Position numbers and translations under genes: made by a program. 64,000 nt of DNA. Source: Acidobacteriota bacterium. Lineage in GTDB: Bacteria; Actinomycetota; Acidimicrobiia; Acidimicrobiales; RAAP-2. A model generated the notes under the pieces. The model worked only from the letters and a program-made list of their open reading frames with translations. It did no database searches and was not told the origin of the DNA. The DNA lies in the NCBI GenBank assembly GCA_018971185.1, contig JAGXBH010000005.1, forward strand, positions 1-64,000, written 5' to 3'. The number at the start of each line of letters is the position of its first letter. The stretch's first letter is position 1. Below, piece by piece: positions 61,917 through 64,000 of the stretch.

Positions 61917-62810
61917 GTGTCGAGCGATACCGACGCTCCGGCGTCGGACGCGCCACCTCAACTCTTCGCTTCACGACGGCGCCTCATCTTCAAGGGCCGT
62001 AACGGCCTCGTCGCGAGTCTGACGTCGAGCGCGGCGCTCGTCGCAGTGATTCTCCTCATCCTCTTCGCCACGGCCGGCGGTCAATCCTTCCGCTTCTACT
62101 TCTTCAATCCCCATTTCCTGTGGATCGCTCTACGCGGCGACCCCGTGAAAGCCGTTAGTTCGGTCCTCGGGGGGATTGTCACCAACATCTGGATCTTCCT
62201 CCTGTGCGAGGTGCTGGTCCTCTTCTTCGGGCTGGTCATCGCGTGGGTCCGCATCACCACCACGCCGCTGCTCGTGCCCTTTCGCCTCCTCGCCACCGTC
62301 TACGCCGACATCTTCCGGGGCATCCCGTTCGTCCTAGTGATCTACATCGTCGGTTACGGGATCCCCCAACTGTCGCTCGGCGCGCTGTCCAACGAGTCGC
62401 CCGCCGTCTACGGCTGCATCGCGCTCACCCTGACCTACAGCGCCTACGTCTCGGAGGTCTACCGCGCGGGACTGCACTCGGTGCCCCACGGGCAAATCCT
62501 GGCGGCGCGTTCGCTCGGCCTCACGCAGTACGCGACGATGCGTCGCGTCGTCCTACCCCAAGCCGTGCGCACGGTGATCCCGCCCCTGCTCAATGACTTC
62601 ATCTCGCTGCAGAAGGACACCGCGCTGGTCTCGTTGATCGGCGTGGTCGAAACCTCGCGGGCGGCCCAGATCGGTCAAGAGACCTATTTCAATGGCAGCT
62701 TCTTGACGATGTCGGCGCTCTTGTTCCTCGCGATGACGATTCCCATGACCCGCTTCACCGACCACCTCATCGACCGTGATCGCGAGAAACGACTGGCGGG
62801 CGCGCAGTGA
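61917..62810 (+). CDS. Amino-acid ABC transporter permease
   Basis: HisMQ-type: RLLATVYADIFRGIPFVLVIYIVGYGIPQL, ARSLGLTQYATMRRVVLPQAVRTVIPPLLNDFISLQKDTALVSLIGVVE. Confidence 0.95.
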   Translation: MSSDTDAPASDAPPQLFASRRRLIFKGRNGLVASLTSSAALVAVILLILFATAGGQSFRFYFFNPHFLWIALRGDPVKAVSSVLGGIVTNIWIFLLCEVLVLFFGLVIAWVRITTTPLLVPFRLLATVYADIFRGIPFVLVIYIVGYGIPQLSLGALSNESPAVYGCIALTLTYSAYVSEVYRAGLHSVPHGQILAARSLGLTQYATMRRVVLPQAVRTVIPPLLNDFISLQKDTALVSLIGVVETSRAAQIGQETYFNGSFLTMSALLFLAMTIPMTRFTDHLIDRDREKRLAGAQ

Positions 62811-63541
62811 ACGACGAGGTCCTCAAGATGACTTCGGTCGTCAAGCGCTTCGCCCATCATGAGGTCCTTCGCGACGTCTCGCTCACCCTGCACCGCCACG
62901 AGGTGGTCTGTCTGATCGGTGCCTCGGGATCAGGAAAGTCGACGCTGTTGCGCTGCGCGAACCTCCTCGAGACGATCGACGGCGGCGACATCGAACTCTT
63001 CGGGCAATCGCTGCTCGACCCACGCATCGACCCCGACCTGGTGCGACGACACATGGGCACCGTCTTTCAGTCCTTCAACCTCTTTCCCCACCTCAGCGTC
63101 CTCGAGAACATCGCCCTCGGTCCGGTACGGGCGCTCAAGCGACCCTTCGACGACGTACGTGATGAGGCGATGGCGTTGCTGGCGCGCATCGGGCTCCAGG
63201 ACCGGGCCCGAGAGTTCCCCGATCGCCTCTCCGGTGGGCAGCAGCAGCGCGTCGCGATCGTACGCTCGCTGGCAATGCGACCGTCATTACTACTGCTCGA
63301 CGAGGTCACCAGCGCCCTCGATCCCACACTGGTGGGAGAGGTCCTCGACCTCTTGACGGACCTCGCCACGTCGGGCACCACCATGCTGATCGCCACGCAC
63401 GAGATGAGTTTCGCGCGCGATGTCGCCCACCAGGTGGCCTTCCTCGACAATGGGGTCCTGGTCGAACAAGGACCGCCTGACCAGGTCTTCGAACGCCCGC
63501 GACACGACGCGACACGCGTCTTCCTCGAGCGGGTGCGCTGA
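62807..63541 (+). CDS. Amino-acid ABC transporter ATP-binding protein
   Basis: GASGSGKSTLLRCANLLE, LSGGQQQRVAIVRSLAMRPSLLLLDEVTSALDP. Confidence 0.96.
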   Translation: MNDEVLKMTSVVKRFAHHEVLRDVSLTLHRHEVVCLIGASGSGKSTLLRCANLLETIDGGDIELFGQSLLDPRIDPDLVRRHMGTVFQSFNLFPHLSVLENIALGPVRALKRPFDDVRDEAMALLARIGLQDRAREFPDRLSGGQQQRVAIVRSLAMRPSLLLLDEVTSALDPTLVGEVLDLLTDLATSGTTMLIATHEMSFARDVAHQVAFLDNGVLVEQGPPDQVFERPRHDATRVFLERVR

Positions 63542-63544
63542 ACC

Positions 63545-64000
63545 TCAGGACGCCTGCGCGCGCACCTCGGTCATCGTCGCCACCATGTCGAAGAGCTCCT
63601 GATCACGGTCCCAGGTCAGATGCTCACGAACGTGCTCCAGCGGTAGCCAGACCAGTTCGTCGACCTCGTCGTTCGGCTCGAACTCACCGTGGGCCACGTT
63701 CATGAGGTAGTACGCCACGATCTTGGGGCGGCCCTTGCGGTGCGTGTAGTTGGTGGTCCCCACGAATCGGATGACCTCACAGTGCATGCCCGTCTCTTCC
63801 CACACCTCGCGGACCGCGGCCTGCTCGAACGTCTCGCCCGCATCGAGCTTGCCCTTGGGGAACGTCCAGTCCCCTCGCGCCTCACGATAGATGCACGCCA
63901 CCTCGTAGTGACCACTGGTGACGGGACGGATCACGATCCCCCCCGCCGCTCGGATGAGGTCGACGGGGGCGTCGTGAGGGATGATCAACTCACCGGTCAT
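63545..64000 (-). CDS. NUDIX hydrolase
   Basis: Nudix box GKLDAGETFEQAAVREVWEETGM; ATG coincides with window end. Confidence 0.92.
   Translation of the reverse strand: MTGELIIPHDAPVDLIRAAGGIVIRPVTSGHYEVACIYREARGDWTFPKGKLDAGETFEQAAVREVWEETGMHCEVIRFVGTTNYTHRKGRPKIVAYYLMNVAHGEFEPNDEVDELVWLPLEHVREHLTWDRDQELFDMVATMTEVRAQAS

Overview
GC-rich, gene-dense actinobacterial chromosome segment (taxonomic placement is inference; it looks Acidimicrobiia-like) with about 52 supportable protein genes and one tRNA. I see no phage, IS element or CRISPR array. Main blocks: (1) about 1-8.9 kb, a LacI-regulated sugar uptake/catabolism locus (RbsA/RhaT-type ABC importer, FucI/AraA-like isomerase, HSL-type esterase) with three identical 14-bp operators; (2) 11.4-19.2 kb, a lipid-tailoring cluster with two cyclopropane-fatty-acid-synthase-like enzymes, an FAD oxidoreductase, DUF1365, SRPBCC, SDR and MpaB/DUF2236 proteins; (3) 19.3-22.1 kb, a ferric-reductase-like / FMN-binding / ApbE extracytoplasmic flavin electron-transfer module; (4) ppa, purU, kynA-kynU, ettA; (5) 30.5-48.5 kb, a large nucleoside uptake and catabolism island (BMP-type ABC importer, psuK-psuG, cdd, deoA, add, phosphosugar mutase, punA, deoC and a full plus truncated aldehyde dehydrogenase pair); (6) rfbCBA, bioY, pepP, serB; (7) recA with an SOS box, cinA, pgsA, rimO, tRNA-Ser(GCT), and a polar amino-acid ABC importer. 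The most interesting signals are the promoter-embedded LacI operators around an unassigned sugar pathway, the two-CFA-synthase lipid cluster, the flavinylation module, and the split ALDH16-like gene pair in the nucleoside island. All functional calls come from reading translated motifs; no database search was run.
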